64,000 nucleotides of DNA from Cryptomeria japonica (lineage: Eukaryota > Streptophyta > Pinopsida > Cupressales > Cupressaceae), in NCBI RefSeq assembly GCF_030272615.1, contig NC_081409.1, positions 614,404,755 through 614,468,754 on the forward strand, in the 5' to 3' direction. A program made the translations under genes and the position numbers. The notes below the pieces were generated by a model that was given only the letters and a program-made list of their open reading frames with translations, made no database searches and had not been told where the DNA came from. The number at the start of each line of letters is the position of its first letter. The first letter of the stretch is position 1. Of the stretch, positions 21,361 to 34,011 are shown piece by piece.

Positions 21361-23230
21361 TAGCCACTAAAAAAATCACTAGTTTTGACCATGGAGTGCT
21401 CACCTCCCAACCTAGGCTTACTAGAAGCCACCCCCGAGCTTGGAGAACCAAGGCCTAGATAGGTTACACACATGCAAACACAACAAGCAAGGGAAAAACA
21501 CACAACAACACTTTCCCAACCAAGGCTATACTTCATCACAAAATGTGATGTTTTCACATGGGTGGTAGTGGACCAAATACCCTGAGGAGACTGCAAGAAT
21601 AGTAGATCACAAAGCCACCTCATGGAAAACAAAGATATATCATAAGTCCTTTAACCCCACATCCTTATGCCTCCCCAAGGCCTCCATGCCGTACTGTCTC
21701 CCCTTATGACCCCCAAATGAATAAACCAGGCCATGCAGCAAGGGTCACATATACACCCCTTGAGTTCACTCTCATAATGAGAGTCTCTCACTCGAGGACT
21801 GTCAAACTCCTACCACCCACAAGACCATCCTACTCTCCCAAGAGTAGAAGGCCTTGGTTACTCCCAAATCACAGGAAATGCATAAAAGAATAAAAGATAG
21901 TCGCATATTAATTTTCATAAAAGAAAATACAAGGAAACAACTTTTACATACAAACAATCTTTCCAACATACACATGCAACGTAAAAAGAAACAAAAGGAG
22001 AAGATGAACCAACCTTCAATCTGCCCAAAGGTTTCTTTTTCAAAATTGCATGATCTCCAAAAATGGAGAGTGGGTGATTACCCACAAAGTCTCTCATTCT
22101 TGCCTAAAAAGACCTTAGTGAAAGTTCTCACACATTTCTAAAACTGAAAAAGGAAAAAGTAAGAGAAAGTGGAAAAAGGGATCTCACATCAAAAGGGAAG
22201 GTTATCTAACCTAGATGGCACCTTCTAATTTTGAATTTTCGCTCACCTTAGGAAACTCACTTTTTGAGGTGACTAAACAATCACAAGGGAGTAGGCACAT
22301 GCCTAAAAATACTCCTAACCCATAGGTATACCTTATGGACTTTAGGAAACACCTTTAAACTACCCCTAGGAGTCCATTTGACCCCTTATAAACCCATCTG
22401 AAGATAAATTTCGGGTCAAACCTAAGTTGACCACTCCAAAGACTCTCTACCCAAGGAAAATTTAGAACCACATTCAAATGTTTGAAAAAGCTATGATTGA
22501 AACAACTCCCTCCAAGAGACAAGTCAAAAATCAAGACATAAATCAACACATGTGTCAAGTGATACAATAAAATACATTACAAAATTACACATGAAATTTG
22601 TCTCTTGTTGGATTTAATTAAACACACACACAACATTTACTTTCACAAATAAAATATGATACATACGAGGTATTGTCTCTCCAAATAAACAACCCCTAGC
22701 TTTACGAACATACATAGGTCTAGGTTTGGTTCTCCGTAATGTTTACATGGTCACATGGATAATTTTCCTGTGCATCTCAATTACACATTAGTAATTCCAA
22801 ATAACTTCATATAATATTAAACACATGAATAAGAATACACATCAAAAACTCTACATACAATTTACATTTAAACAAATCGATATATCTTATATCCAAATAA
22901 ATCCACATAAGCAATTATCATAATCCTCATAATTTTGATCCATACATAAGACATGCATCCTATTTCTATCATCATAGTAAAGTCCTACAAATCCAATAAT
23001 GATATACATCATCTCAAAGTTATCCTATTCTAGAATCATATAAAGTTATGTATCCATTACACATCAAAATGTACACCTCAAGGTTAAATGATTCTGTAAC
23101 CTGGTTCAATTACTTTTCTCACCAATCTATCTGTCTAACATAGCCCATCCTATTGAATTATAGCATTTATTAGTAAGGTCAACCATAGTCAACTGAGTTA
23201 ACTGGAGCTTGATTGAGGAGGGGCTCTACA
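21361..23230. other. H right part, no gene
   Basis: No gene or internal LTR boundary that I can support. Open frames are short and show no family features. Confidence 0.45.
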
Positions 23231-23235
23231 TAGTA

Positions 23236-25095
23236 TCACACAACATCCATCCCAACTTCATGTTTGGAGAAGCTCTTGACATACCGGTTTGACCATCTTC
23301 TTCTGGTCATGTTGCTATGACTGACAACTGAAACTGGTGGGCCTCTTGCTCCTGCAGGGATATTTCTCCTTTGGTTCCATGCAGGTCTCCGACTTCCATA
23401 TGCTTTGTATTCCCCTTTCTATAGAGCATAGTTATACCGACCTCCATGTGACTACAAGTTCCTCTTCTTGCACTCAAACACTCTATGACCAAATCCATTG
23501 CAGTTATAACATACAACAACAGATGGATTCTTTCTAGCATAATCGGGAGAGGGGACATGCATGTATCTACTCCTGGATACATTTTTCTCATATGCATGAT
23601 GTCCATGAGATCCTATATTATTCTTTCTAGATCTCTTTCTACATTCCTCTACCCTATGGCCATAGCCATTATATGCAAAGCAATAACTGGTAAAGGATGG
23701 CATATGACTTACAAATTTGTTTTACCATGCATGAGGAGATCTTGCCAATTTAGCATCTCCATTTCTTCCTCTTTGAGAATGGATCCTTGGTTATCCATTA
23801 TGTGCAACTCTTCCATCTAGTCTATTCTTCTCCCACACTTACTTTGCCCCATGGGTGGTAGCATTTCTTTTTCCTCTGCCGGTAGGAGGTCTTCTTTGCT
23901 ACTTCCTCATTTTCTTGCTTCCAGTGAAGCTATCTTCTCCCATCTTCCCTTTACCTTTGGGATCTACATTGTTCCTTCTTCTTGCAACACCGATCTCCCT
24001 TTTTGTTTGCATGTCCTCACCAGCTATCCTTAGGTCAACCTTCTTCCAGGGGGCATTTCTGAATGTGAAGGTTTGTCCCTTGTTCTCTCTATTTGAGGAG
24101 ACAAATAAAATGTTATTGTGGGGGACATTCTTGCTGGTGAAGAATTCATCGACACCACAACCTAAACCTTTAGTGTCCTTGGCATGATTTTATTTCTTCA
24201 GCATCTTGTCCAAGGTATCACTACTTCCATCAAACCACTGCTTCCATCAAACTAGATTATTACCTTGAGCTCATCTTGACATCTCTCAAGGTCATTTCGA
24301 AGAACCTCCATTTCTCCAAGTAGTTGTTGACAATCTTTATCTTTTACTTCTAGCACAAAGGCTAGATCACTGCACCAACACTCTTTGGTGTCTTCCTCTT
24401 GAGTCTTCAATCCTGAGATACATTTCTCATATTCTTCAAGGCATTTTGTTAGCTAGTTTTGCTCCACTATAGCAACATTCTTAAATAGCTTGTATTCCTT
24501 TCTTACTCTATTGAGTTCCTAAAGTGCATTTACAAGCTCTCCTTCAAGATCAAATTTTTCTTCCTCTTCTTCTTCACCTTCACTATCACTCCCACACACA
24601 TCTTGTCGGTAGGAGTTTTCTGCATGATCATTTTTTAGAAGTGTTCCTTTCATATTCTTATTCTTGAGCCATGAAGAGGTAGGTTCCTTCATCATCATTG
24701 CTGCAATTGCTAGCAGATCTGCCTTCTTCATTTGTAGATACATGAGGTGCATTTCTCATCAAATCATCACTAACCAGTTATGTAGTACTAGGCTCATTTC
24801 CATAAAGATTCCTTAGTCTATCCCATAGACTCTTTGCTGATTTGCACTTATCCACCTATGAGGAGACATCACTAGTGAGCCCACTGAATATGGCCTTCAT
24901 GGCTTCTTCATTACACAAGCATCTTCTTTCTTCTTTAGATCTGGTGGGAGGACTGACATTCCTAGGAAGACCATTAACAACTGCCATCCAAACATCATAA
25001 CCTAGGGAGGACAGGTAGACTTCCATTTTGCAACTCCAAATGACATAGTTTGATCCATTAAGCACTGGAGTAGGGATTGACACTAAACAAACCAT
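23236..25095 (-). pseudogene. element D gag with two zinc knuckles, broken
   Basis: On the minus strand it starts at 25095 (MVCLVSIPTPVLNGSNYVIW), followed by a copia-type gag core (KMEVYLSSLGYDVWMAVVNG). A Glu-rich, probably coiled-coil middle (SDSEGEEEEEEKFDLEGE .. LEEYEKCISGLKTQEED) resembles the extended gags of some plant copia lineages. Two CCHC knuckles follow near 23690-23460: the first reads CFAYNGYGHRVEEC, with its second Cys changed to Tyr; the second, CYNCNGFGHRVFEC, is intact. Several stops and frame changes. The 3' end is split by H. Confidence 0.8.
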
Positions 25096-25154
25096 TGTGT
25101 TCTTAAGCTAGAATCTACCCAAGCTGGAGTAAGATTGTCTAACTGGGAACCTAT

Positions 25155-25166
25155 GCTCTGATACCA
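25155..25166 (-). other. element D primer-binding site
   Basis: TGGTATCAGAGC on the minus strand, two bases inside the LTR: exact match to the common initiator tRNA-Met primer site. Confidence 0.9.
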
Positions 25167-25168
25167 AT

Positions 25169-26627
25169 TGTTATACATAATGTACCACTAAGAGGGGGGT
25201 GAATTAGTGGTTCTCAATCTTTTTCCCTATAACTATCCTATGCGAGTATATCGGTTCATAGATCAAGCTCAATGAAGACTTATCGGTTAGTGGGGAGACC
25301 AACACAAATACAATCACACATAAAGGACATCTCGCAATACTAGTATGTATGAGGAAAACCCAAGATGGGAAAAACCTCGGTGAGAAATGTTTCTTGAGTC
25401 TACAACTCCAATCCAACCTCACAATCAAAAATTTATTACAATGTTTAGGGAACCAACCCAAGGAGCTACAACCCCTGATTTAGGGTGCCAACCTAAGGAA
25501 CACCAACCCCTAATTTAGGGCACCAACCCCTAACTTGTTTATGAGCTACAACCCAAAGGAGCTACAACCCCTACACCAAGCTACAACTTAGTGATCACTA
25601 TGAAAACATCAATTACAAAAGTAGTTATCTTGTTACAAGTGAATCTTATAACCATTTCATATACCTTACTCTATCGGTGAGATACCTTCTCTGCTACATT
25701 GGTACACTTCTCTTGTTGCTCACATCTGCTGCTTCACTACTAGTAAACTCTACCAGTTGACCTCTACTCTCCTTCTACTCTGATGGATATCCTCCTCACT
25801 TCTCTTCTCTTCAATGGTACTACACTCTATCGGTCCACTATCTACCTTCTCTATAGCTTTCTTCACTTCTACTCTGCCAGTATAATCACTACCAGTTCTG
25901 CACTGCTATGAGTTGAACACTTCAACCTAGTTCACCCTCACTCTCAATCTCTTTTCTCAGGTGTGCGTTGAGAACTTAGCTTATTTTCTCTCACATGCAA
26001 AATTAACCCTTAGTCACTTCATAGCAACAACATCCACATCTCTTCAGCAGCTCTACTCTTTCATCCAGTGGCAACCATCTCTATTTTTGGCTTGCATATT
26101 TATAGATTGGTTTTCCTACCAAAAACCAATTCAAAATTTGAGCGGTTAGGGTTTCCCTACTTACCTTGAGGCAAACCAAATCCAATAAGATCTCCCCGAT
26201 CTAATCTCTTTGATAGCCAACTGTACACCTCCGCCATTATCACACCTTCTTCACCACACCTTCTATCTTTGGCAATCTACTTTTTACCTTGTTGGCTGAT
26301 CTCTTGGTCAACCATCAAGATTGGTCTTGTTGTTTCCTTCAACTGCCTTGATCTTGTCAATCACTCTTAGCTATCTCTCAGTTGTCCTTCAAACCTTGAG
26401 CTGCAAACCTCTGCAATAGCTCTGCAACACATCACGTGATTTGTGGGATATATCATTAATGTCAACCAACCCTACAACTGCCTCATCAGTGTTCATACCA
26501 TCTATCACTGCATGCAAGTTCGCCACCTTGACTCCATGTGGCATCCATGTCGACCATCTTCTAGCTTGGATCTTCATGTTGGTTCAGATAGGATCACTAA
26601 ACAAACACTCTACTAGTTCCTCTTTTC
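25169..26627 (-). mobile_element. element D 5' LTR, distal part
   Basis: Minus-strand end ..GTATAACA at 25169, next to the primer site. It has the C-tract CCCCCCTCTTAG, the GGTTTTTCCC module and a block of degenerate TAGGGGTTGGTG-like repeats at 25440-25590. A TATA-like CTATAAATATG is on the minus strand near 26105. B interrupts it at 26627. The remainder is 34012-34471. Confidence 0.8.
26623..26627. repeat. target-site duplication of B, left
   Basis: TTTTC, repeated at 34007-34011 after B's other end. Confidence 0.85.
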
Positions 26628-28131
26628 TGATGAATCAATGATGAACAGTTAGTACCAAACCAGTACTGAGAGGCGGGGGGTAAATCAATACAGACAAAAA
26701 CACTTTTCCTTGAACTAGTTTGACTGAAAACACTGCACTTGATTGGCAAGCAATAACACCAGTCTAAACCAGATTACTATTGATTAAACACAACAAGAAT
26801 GTGAAAGACATAAACCTGTAACTCTTAGCTTTCCACATAATCTAACATCTTATTTCCACTTCACCCATATGCATACACAAGTAATACATTAGCAAAAATG
26901 TAAAGACTTACTGGTTCAACATGCTTTACCACTTGACAGAAAATAACAAAGCATCACATGAAAAGCATCACACATAACACACATATTTTTTCATGTGGAA
27001 ACCCAACTGGGAAAAACCACAGTGGGGATGAATACCCACAAGCTATTCTTTGAACCCTTTTAAAGTCTGCTCTGTTAGGAGCCTAGTCCATTTAAAGACT
27101 TTACAATAGGTTATGTTAGGAATTGATCCTGCTAGGGATCACCCGGTTAAGGGATGGCTAAAATACCCGGTTAAGGGTTAAACCCTATTAAAGGTTACCT
27201 TGTTAGAGGATTTTAAGAACTCAAAGATTTTGAGTCACCATGTTAAAGAATTTACAGCATGCCAGTTAAAGCTACCCTGTTAAGGGATTTTCCAACTATT
27301 GAAGTGGTTAGAGGTCAACAAGTATTACAATGATCTGGTAATAGCACTTCAATGCCAATGCAGATCTTCTTTAGTTCCTTCCTTCTGCAATCACACTTTA
27401 TAGGTATCTATTCTCTTATCTGGTCTGGCAAGAATCACGTATCTCTACACTTAGATACACGCACAACATTTGCCAACAACCTCAACATGAAAAACAACAT
27501 CAACTTTATAGGAAAGATAGGTTGGTAGAATAAACCCTAAACCCTAAACATTTAGGTTAAGCAATTTAGTTGGTTCAATCCTAAGCATTGAACATATTGC
27601 ATTGATTACAACAGTCTTGAACAGATTTCAAGACGTTCTCCAATATTTGTTCTTCACCACTTCTTAGAGGCTGATAACCCATCACGCATTCTCCACCATT
27701 TACAGAGACTTTGCATATTCCCGAGGTAGATAGGATCTATCTCCTTCATGCAAGATCCTTCACGCACACAAGGCTGACATGGACACACAATATGTTCTTC
27801 ATTACAATGCTAACTCATCACACAATGTCATCAGTTGAATCACATAGGCTTGGAACACTTCAACCGAAAACCCTGAAGCTAAGACTACCAACCGGTAGTC
27901 ATACCATATGTAACCTTGATTCAAAAATTCCATATACCGGTTCACATTCCAACATATCGGTTCACTTGGATAGACATGCCACTTCACTTTTTCACATATA
28001 CCAGTTCACAACATCATACTAGTTCTCTTGCAAGTTGCTTACTTCAATATATCTATTCACTCTTCAACATATTGACATCAATGACAACATACAATATCAT
28101 CATGTCATCATACTCTGCTCATATGCCAACA
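26628..28131 (-). mobile_element. element B 3' LTR (1,504 bp)
   Basis: Minus-strand TGTTGGCATATG start at 28131 and GATTCATCA end at 26628. Contains repeated ACCGGTTCAC-like motifs (27930-28025), a doubled telo-box AAACCCTAAACCCTAA near 27532-27550, a TATA-like CTATAAAG on the minus strand near 27505, degenerate CCYTTAACARGGT repeats (27060-27300), the GTGGTTTTTCCC module and a C-tract near the end. Confidence 0.9.
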
Positions 28132-28144
28132 ATCTCCCCCTTTG
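28132..28144 (-). other. element B polypurine tract
   Basis: CAAAGGGGGAGAT on the minus strand directly before the 3' LTR. Confidence 0.85.
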
Positions 28145-28374
28145 GCATTGATGGCAATATACAAAGATATCCCTCTATTTCACATCTTCTCCCCCAACAC
28201 TATAGATATATTCTTTGCTTCACATCTTCTCCCCCTTTGACAACAATGCCAAAGTGGAGGCATACACATCTATGTCCCACTATGTTGCTCCCCCTAAGGA
28301 GTAGCATCCTTCAACACACCAATCCTGAAAAGGATATATCAATGTAAGTCCTGACTGATGTGGAGCACACACCT

Positions 28375-28962
28375 TTAGTTCACCTCTTGAAGGGGAAACA
28401 CCCCTAATTCACCTCTCAAATAGGTAAATGTAGCCTTCGGTAGAGGCTTGGTGAATATGTCTGCTAACTGCTCCTTACCGAAAACATGTTCTAGTACAAC
28501 TTCTTTGTTCTGAACCTTCTCCCTCAAGAAATGATACTTGAGTTTGAAGTGATTGGTTCTATCATGTAAAACCAGATTCTTGGAGATGTTAATCGCACTT
28601 GTGTTGTCACAAAATATACTTACCAGTTCAGATATAGGAACTTTGAAGCCATTTAATACATGCTTCATCCAGATTGTCTAGGTGCAGTTCATAAATGCTG
28701 CAACATACTTTGCTTCTGCTATAGACTAAGAGATACAACTCTGTTTCTTACTCATCCATGAGACTAGTCTACCACTAAGAAAGAATGCACCACCAGTTGT
28801 GCTCTTTCGGTCGTCCACATTACCAGCCAAGTCAGCATCTGTAAACACTTTTAGGTTGAAATCATTATTGTATGGATACCATAATCCATAGTCAATAGTT
28901 CCCTTCAGATATCTCAGAATCTGCTTGACTGCTACCAAGAGGGGTTCTCTTGGGCTTTTCTA
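28375..28962 (-). pseudogene. element B RNase H, broken
   Basis: Copia RNase H: YGLWYPYNNDFNLKVFTDADLAGN, CDNTSAINISKN, RTNHFKLKYHFLREKVQ and DIFTKPLPKATFTYLRGELG. TAG codons on the minus strand at 28960, 28726 and 28678 occupy Gln positions; the one at 28726 (after SKKQSCIS) is also present in C. Otherwise well preserved to the natural end. Confidence 0.9.
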
Positions 28963-29040
28963 GAATTGTGCAGTAATGCCCACTACATGTGCAATGTCTG
29001 GTCTTCTATGTACTACATAGTGCAATTTACCAGTCATTAA

Positions 29041-29800
29041 TCAATATTCCTTCTCATTTACCAACCCTAAGTCATCCTCTTTTGATAATTTACAACCGGT
29101 CACCATCAGTTTACCAACCAGTTTGTTGTCTTCCATGCCAAAAGTTTTCAACACCTCTTTGACATACTTGGACTGAGTGATAAAGACTCCATCTTTCATT
29201 TGTTGAATCTGTAGTCCAATGAAGAACTTGATCTCCCTTGTAAGTGACATCTCAAATTCCTTTTTCATCCCATCTGCAAAATCATGACTCATCTTGTCAT
29301 CTCCTTCAAAAATTATGTCATCAACAAATACCTCACAGATTAGAATCTGATCTCCTTCTGAATTTAGGTAGATATTACTATCCTCACTTGTTCTCTCAAA
29401 TCCAATCTTTACAAGATGGGAGTGCAAGCGTTCATACCATGCTCTAGGGATACAAGGCTTTATGTATCCTACACACCATGTCACTATCTTCTGATAGGGA
29501 AAACCCATCTGGTTGCTCTATATACACCTCCTCTTCTAGTATTCCATTCAGGAATGCATATTTTACATCCATTTGATATACTTTGAATCCCTTGAATGCT
29601 GCATATGCAAGAAGCATATGAACTCCTTCCAATCCCGCTACTGGAGCAAAGGTTTCTCCATAGTCTTCTCCTTCTTCTTGAGCATATCCTTTGCACACTA
29701 GTCTGGCTTTGTTTCTTACCACTGTGCCATCTTCATTCAACTTATTTCTGAAAACTCATTTGGTGCCTATGACATTTTTATTCTCAGGTCTGGGTACTAG
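29041..29800 (-). pseudogene. element B reverse transcriptase, frameshifted
   Basis: [59 protein letters not shown], then a frame change near 29.45 kb inside the ALYGLKQ motif, and [18 protein letters not shown] .. CEVFVDDIIFEGDDK. The catalytic FVDD is kept. A TGA ends the frame after NEKEY where C has Arg (CGA). Confidence 0.92.
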
Positions 29801-30853
29801 AGACCATGTACCATTCTTTTCTATCTGGTCAAGTTCCTCTTCCATTGCCTTGATCCAGTCTTCATCTTTATGTGCCTCTCTGAATGTTTTAGGCTCAAAT
29901 TTAGAGATCATGCAAGAGTTTTCTCTAACCTTTCTTCTTGTAAGAATTCCTGCATCCTTGTCTCCTATGATTTGCTTTGGATCATGATTCATCTTTACAT
30001 ACCTAGGAATGATTTTAGTTGTTTCCTCTTGCTTTTCTTCTTCATCCTCATCTTTATCAGCATCAACATCTACTGGTGTAGGAGCACTATTACTGGTGCT
30101 AGGTTGTTTTGCAACCGGTTCCCAGAAGGTTTTTACTAGTTCATCTCCTACTTGCTCACTATCGGTTTCCTTAGATTTCTCAAAGGTTTCATCAACTCTA
30201 ACATTGATGCTTTCAACAATTCTCTGAGTCCTATTGTTGAAACATTTGAGAGCTTTTCTCTTTGTGGAATACCCTAGGAATATTCCCTCATCACATTTAG
30301 CATCAAACTTGCTCTGATGTTCACTCCTCTTCATATAACATTTTCTACCAAACACTCTAAAGTAGCTTACCACTGGTGTCTTACCTGTCCAATACTCATA
30401 AGGTCTTTTATCCTTTCCCTTTTTTATGAGTACTTGGTTCATTGTGTAGACTACAGTGCTCATTGCTTCTCTCCAAAAAGTGTGAGCAACTCTTCCTTGG
30501 ATCAACATTGTTCTATCTTCTTCAACTACAATCCGGTTGTTTCTCTCTGCTAGGCCATTCTGTTGTAGAGTTTGGGGGGCAGATAGTTGCCTCTTGATGT
30601 CATTCTCTTCACAGTACTTGTTGAATTCACCGAAAGTGAATTCTCCTCCTTGATCAGTTCTCAGGCACTTAATCCTCTTACTGCTTTCTTTTCCAACCAG
30701 TGCTCTGAAGGCTTTGAACTTTCCAAAGACTTCAGACTTGTCCTTCAAGAATGTGACCCACATCATTCTTGAGCAATCATCAGTAAGAATCATAAAATAC
30801 CTATCTCCCTGCACACTCCTATTTTTCATAGGACCACACAAATCAGTATGCAC
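29801..30853 (-). pseudogene. element B integrase, long open part
   Basis: An open stretch from 30853 through most of integrase into the start of RT (to 29756). First catalytic Asp in HTDLCGPM, second in RTDQGGEF, Glu in LAERNNR: the DDE triad looks complete. C-terminal part has VFGRKCYMKRSEHQ and IFLGYSTKRKALKCFNNRTQ. A stop near 30860 separates it from the zinc module, which itself has a Cys changed to Ser (LSRECQLG; LCKECQFG in C). Confidence 0.9.
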
Positions 30854-30862
30854 AAGATCAAG

Positions 30863-31500
30863 TTAATTGTCTACAGTGAAAGGTTTACCTTTGAAGGTTG
30901 AGGAAGACATTTTCCCTAGTTGGCACTCTCTGGACAAAGGATTCTCCAGTTTGCTCAGCATAGGCAATCCTCTAATTGCCTTGATCTTACTGGCCTTCAC
31001 AATATTATCAAAGTTTACATGGCAGAGTCTCCTATTCCATATCCAGCTATCCTCAAACTTAGCCATTAGACATGTACTGACATTAGCATTTAGCTGAAAT
31101 AGGTTACCTTTGGTCTGCATATCAGTAGCCATCAATTCACCATTCTTTCCTTTGATTTTGCACACTCCATTTTTGAATTCCAAAGTGAGTCCATTATCAT
31201 TTAGTTGAGAAACACTCAAAAGGTTGTGTCTGAGACCTTCTACCCAATACACATTGTCAGCACTTCTTCTTCCATTCAGAGAGATGGACCCTCTACCTTT
31301 TACCATACATGGTGCATCATTACCAAAATGAACCACACCACCATCATACTTTTCTAGAGATATAAACTTACTCTGGTCACCAATCATATGGTGAGAACAA
31401 CCACTGTCAATAATCCACTCATTGGAATTCTCAAAGCAAGAGACAAGAGCCTTCTTGTTTGACACATCTTCCTCAACTGCTACAAACACAATATCTTCAC
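30863..31500 (-). pseudogene. element B protease and integrase zinc module
   Basis: WIIDSGCSHHMIGDQ contains the intact copia protease DSG. Followed by FGNDAPCMVKGRGSISLNG and the pre-integrase region ending RRLCHVNFDNI. Open for 208 codons, ending at a TAA close to the integrase core. Confidence 0.9.
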
Positions 31501-31559
31501 TTTCTTCATCTTCTGGCTCCTCATCAGTGACACCTTCATCAACTGCTACAAAATAGTTT

Positions 31560-32455
31560 CTCTAGTTTCCTCCTTTGAACTTCTTGAACTTTTCCGGTTT
31601 GTCCTTATTATCACCATTAGGATAGTTTACAGCAATGTGTCCTCTCCTATTACAAGAAAAGCATTTCAAAGGAAGCTTACCTTTGTATTTACCGGTTCCC
31701 TTGGGAAGTCTCTTAGCAAGAAGAGCTTCAGATTCCATCAGGATCTCCTCATCATCCATTTCTCTACTTTGTCTTGGTTCACCACTGGTACTAGCTTCTT
31801 TGCCTTTTCTAGATGGTGCAGCAGATGCTCTGAAGGCTGATTCAGTCTTCTAAATATTGCCATCATAATTATTTAGCTCATAAGTTGTTAACTTTGTAAT
31901 GATGGAGTCCAGGGATACCTTTGTCTTGTCTACAGACATCAACTCCTGAATAGCAACAACCCTTATTACGTAGACCGGTAATAAGGATCTCTAAACTTTG
32001 CTAACAATAGTGGAATCTTCCATTTTACCACCTACACTCTTGATATCTCCAACAACATTTTTTATTCTTATTTCATATTGTTGAATGGTCTCTCCTTCAA
32101 CCATCTACATGTCTTGAAACTTTCCTCTAAGGCTTTCTTCCTTAGCTTGTTTCACATGCTCATCGCCGCCATAGATATTCTCAAGAGCATCACATACTTC
32201 TTTGGGGTTCTCTTTATCTTGAACATCAATAAACTCAATGTCAGATAAATTGTTGATTAGGGCTTCCATGACTTGCACATTCTCCTGAATCTCTCTCTTT
32301 TGATCATCGGTGAGAGTACCGGTAGGGATAACATAATCATTCTCAACATAGCTCCAGTGTTGAGCACCCATGCTTCTGATGTATATCTTCATTCTGTCCT
32401 TCCATATTTTAAAGTTGTCTATGTTGAACTTTGGACCTTCCCTCTTCATCATTAG
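31560..32455 (-). pseudogene. element B gag, broken
   Basis: Starts MMKREGPKFN at 32452-32455 with FKIWKDRMKIYIRSMGAQHWSYV typical of copia gag. TAG codons at 32105 and 31850 (minus strand) occupy Gln codons of C. The zinc knuckle is CFSCNRRGHIAVNY: the last Cys has become Tyr, whereas C keeps it. A further stop at 31562 lies where C has Arg. Confidence 0.88.
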
Positions 32456-32509
32456 AGTAGGATATTTACCTCAAGCGGTTAAGCTTACAACACAGAGGAC
32501 CTAGAAGAT

Positions 32510-32521
32510 GCTCTGATACCA
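32510..32521 (-). other. element B primer-binding site
   Basis: Exact TGGTATCAGAGC on the minus strand, two bases inside the LTR. Confidence 0.92.
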
Positions 32522-32523
32522 GT

Positions 32524-34006
32524 TGATGAATCAATGATGAACAGTTAGTACCAAATCGGTACTGAGGGGGGGGGGGAATCAGTACAGACAAAAACACTTT
32601 TCCTTGAACCGGTTTGACTGAAAACACTACACTTGACTGGAAAGCAATAACATTGATCTAAACTAGATTACTGTCGGTTAAACACAGTAAGAATGCAAAA
32701 GACATAAACTAGTAACTCTTAGCTTTCTACATAATCTAACATCTTATTTCCACTTCACCCATATGCATACACAAGTAATACATCAACAAAAATGTAAAGA
32801 CTTACTGGTTCAACATGCTTTACCGCTTGATAGAAAATAACAAAGCATCACATGAAAAGCATCACACATAACACACATATTTTTTCACATGGAAACCCAA
32901 CTGGGAAAAAACATGGTGGGGATGAATACCCACAAGTTGTTCTTTGAACCCTTTTGAAGTCCGCTCTATTAGGAGCCCAGTCTAGTTAAAGACTTTACAA
33001 TAGGTTCTATTAGGAACTGATCCTGCTAGGGAGCACCCGATTAAGGGATGGCTAAAATACCCGGTTAAGGGTTAAACCCTATTAAAGGTTACCTTGTTAG
33101 AGGATTTTAAGAACCCAAAGATTTTGAGTCACCTTGTTCGGTTAAAGCTACCCTATTAAGGGATTTTCCAACTGTTGAAGTGGTTAGAGTTCAACAGGTA
33201 TTACAATGATCTGGTAACAACACTTCAATGCCAATGCAAATCCACTTTAGTTCCTTCCTTATGCAATCACACTCTGCAGGTATCTATTCTCTTATCTAGT
33301 CTAGCAAAAATCACGTCTCTACACTTAGATACACACACAACATTTGCCAACAACCTCAACATGAAAAACAACATCAACCTTATAGGAAAGATAGGTCAGT
33401 AACATAAACCCTAAACCCTAAACATTTAGGTTAAGCAATTCAGTCAATTCACTCCTAACTGTTAAACATATTGCATTGATTACAACAGTCTTGAACAGAT
33501 CTCAAGATGTTCTCCAATGTTCATTCTTCACTGCTTCTTGGAGGCTGATAACCCATCACGCGTTCTCCATTGTTTACAAAGACTTTGCACATTCTCAAGG
33601 TAGATAGGATCTATCTCCTTCATGCAAGATCCTTCACATGCACAAGGCTGACGTGGCAACACAATCTGATCTTCATTACAATGCTAACTCATCACACAAT
33701 GTCATCAGTTGAATCACACAAGCTTGGAACACTTCAACCAAAAACCCTGAAGCTAAGACTACCAACCGGTAGTCATACCATACGAAACCTTGATACAAAA
33801 CATTCCATATACCGGTTCACATTCCAACATACCAGTTCACTTGGACAGACATACCGCTTCACTTTTTCACATATACCGGTTCACAACATCATACCAGTTC
33901 TCTTGCAAGTTGCTTACTTAAATATATCGGTTCACTCTTCAGCATATTGACATCAATGACAACATATAGTATGATCATGTCATCATACTCTGCACATATG
34001 CCAACA
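32524..34006 (-). mobile_element. element B 5' LTR (1,483 bp)
   Basis: Pairs with 26628-28131. A long C-tract (G-run on the plus strand at 32566-32577) lies near the internal end. The telo-box pair is at 33405-33424, the degenerate TAACARGGT repeats at 32940-33180, and ACCGGTTCAC repeats at 33810-33945. Confidence 0.9.
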
Positions 34007-34011
34007 TTTTC
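34007..34011. repeat. target-site duplication of B, right
   Basis: TTTTC, matching 26623-26627. Confidence 0.85.

Larger units (their letters stand above)
16699..23230 (+). mobile_element. H, candidate very long solo LTR (5.47 kb net)
   Basis: Starts TGTCATGCCC and ends CTCTACA, giving TG..CA ends, with TAGTA on both sides. It interrupts D's gag. A nested solo LTR (17381-18438) is removed to give about 5.47 kb. I find no second TGTCATGCCC, no primer-binding site and no coding region inside, so the simplest reading is a single giant LTR left by recombination. The second copy at 1-862 shares its terminus and order of landmarks. Alternative: a non-autonomous element without LTRs. The right boundary rests on the duplication and on the restored D frame. 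Confidence 0.55.
26628..34006 (-). mobile_element. Ty1/copia element B, full length (7,379 bp)
   Basis: Two LTRs (26628-28131 and 32524-34006), primer-binding site, gag-protease-integrase-RT-RNase H in copia order and polypurine tract are all present on the minus strand, flanked by TTTTC. It is the same family as C (7,380 bp): LTR ends, gag start and pol sequence correspond throughout. Stops and a frameshift make it non-autonomous. It sits in D's 5' LTR. Confidence 0.92.

Noticed and set aside
22968-22977. TAGTA after ATCATCA near 22973 as the right end of H
   Set aside because: Also a possible 5-bp match, but following sequence does not resume D's reading frame, whereas the join at 23231 does.
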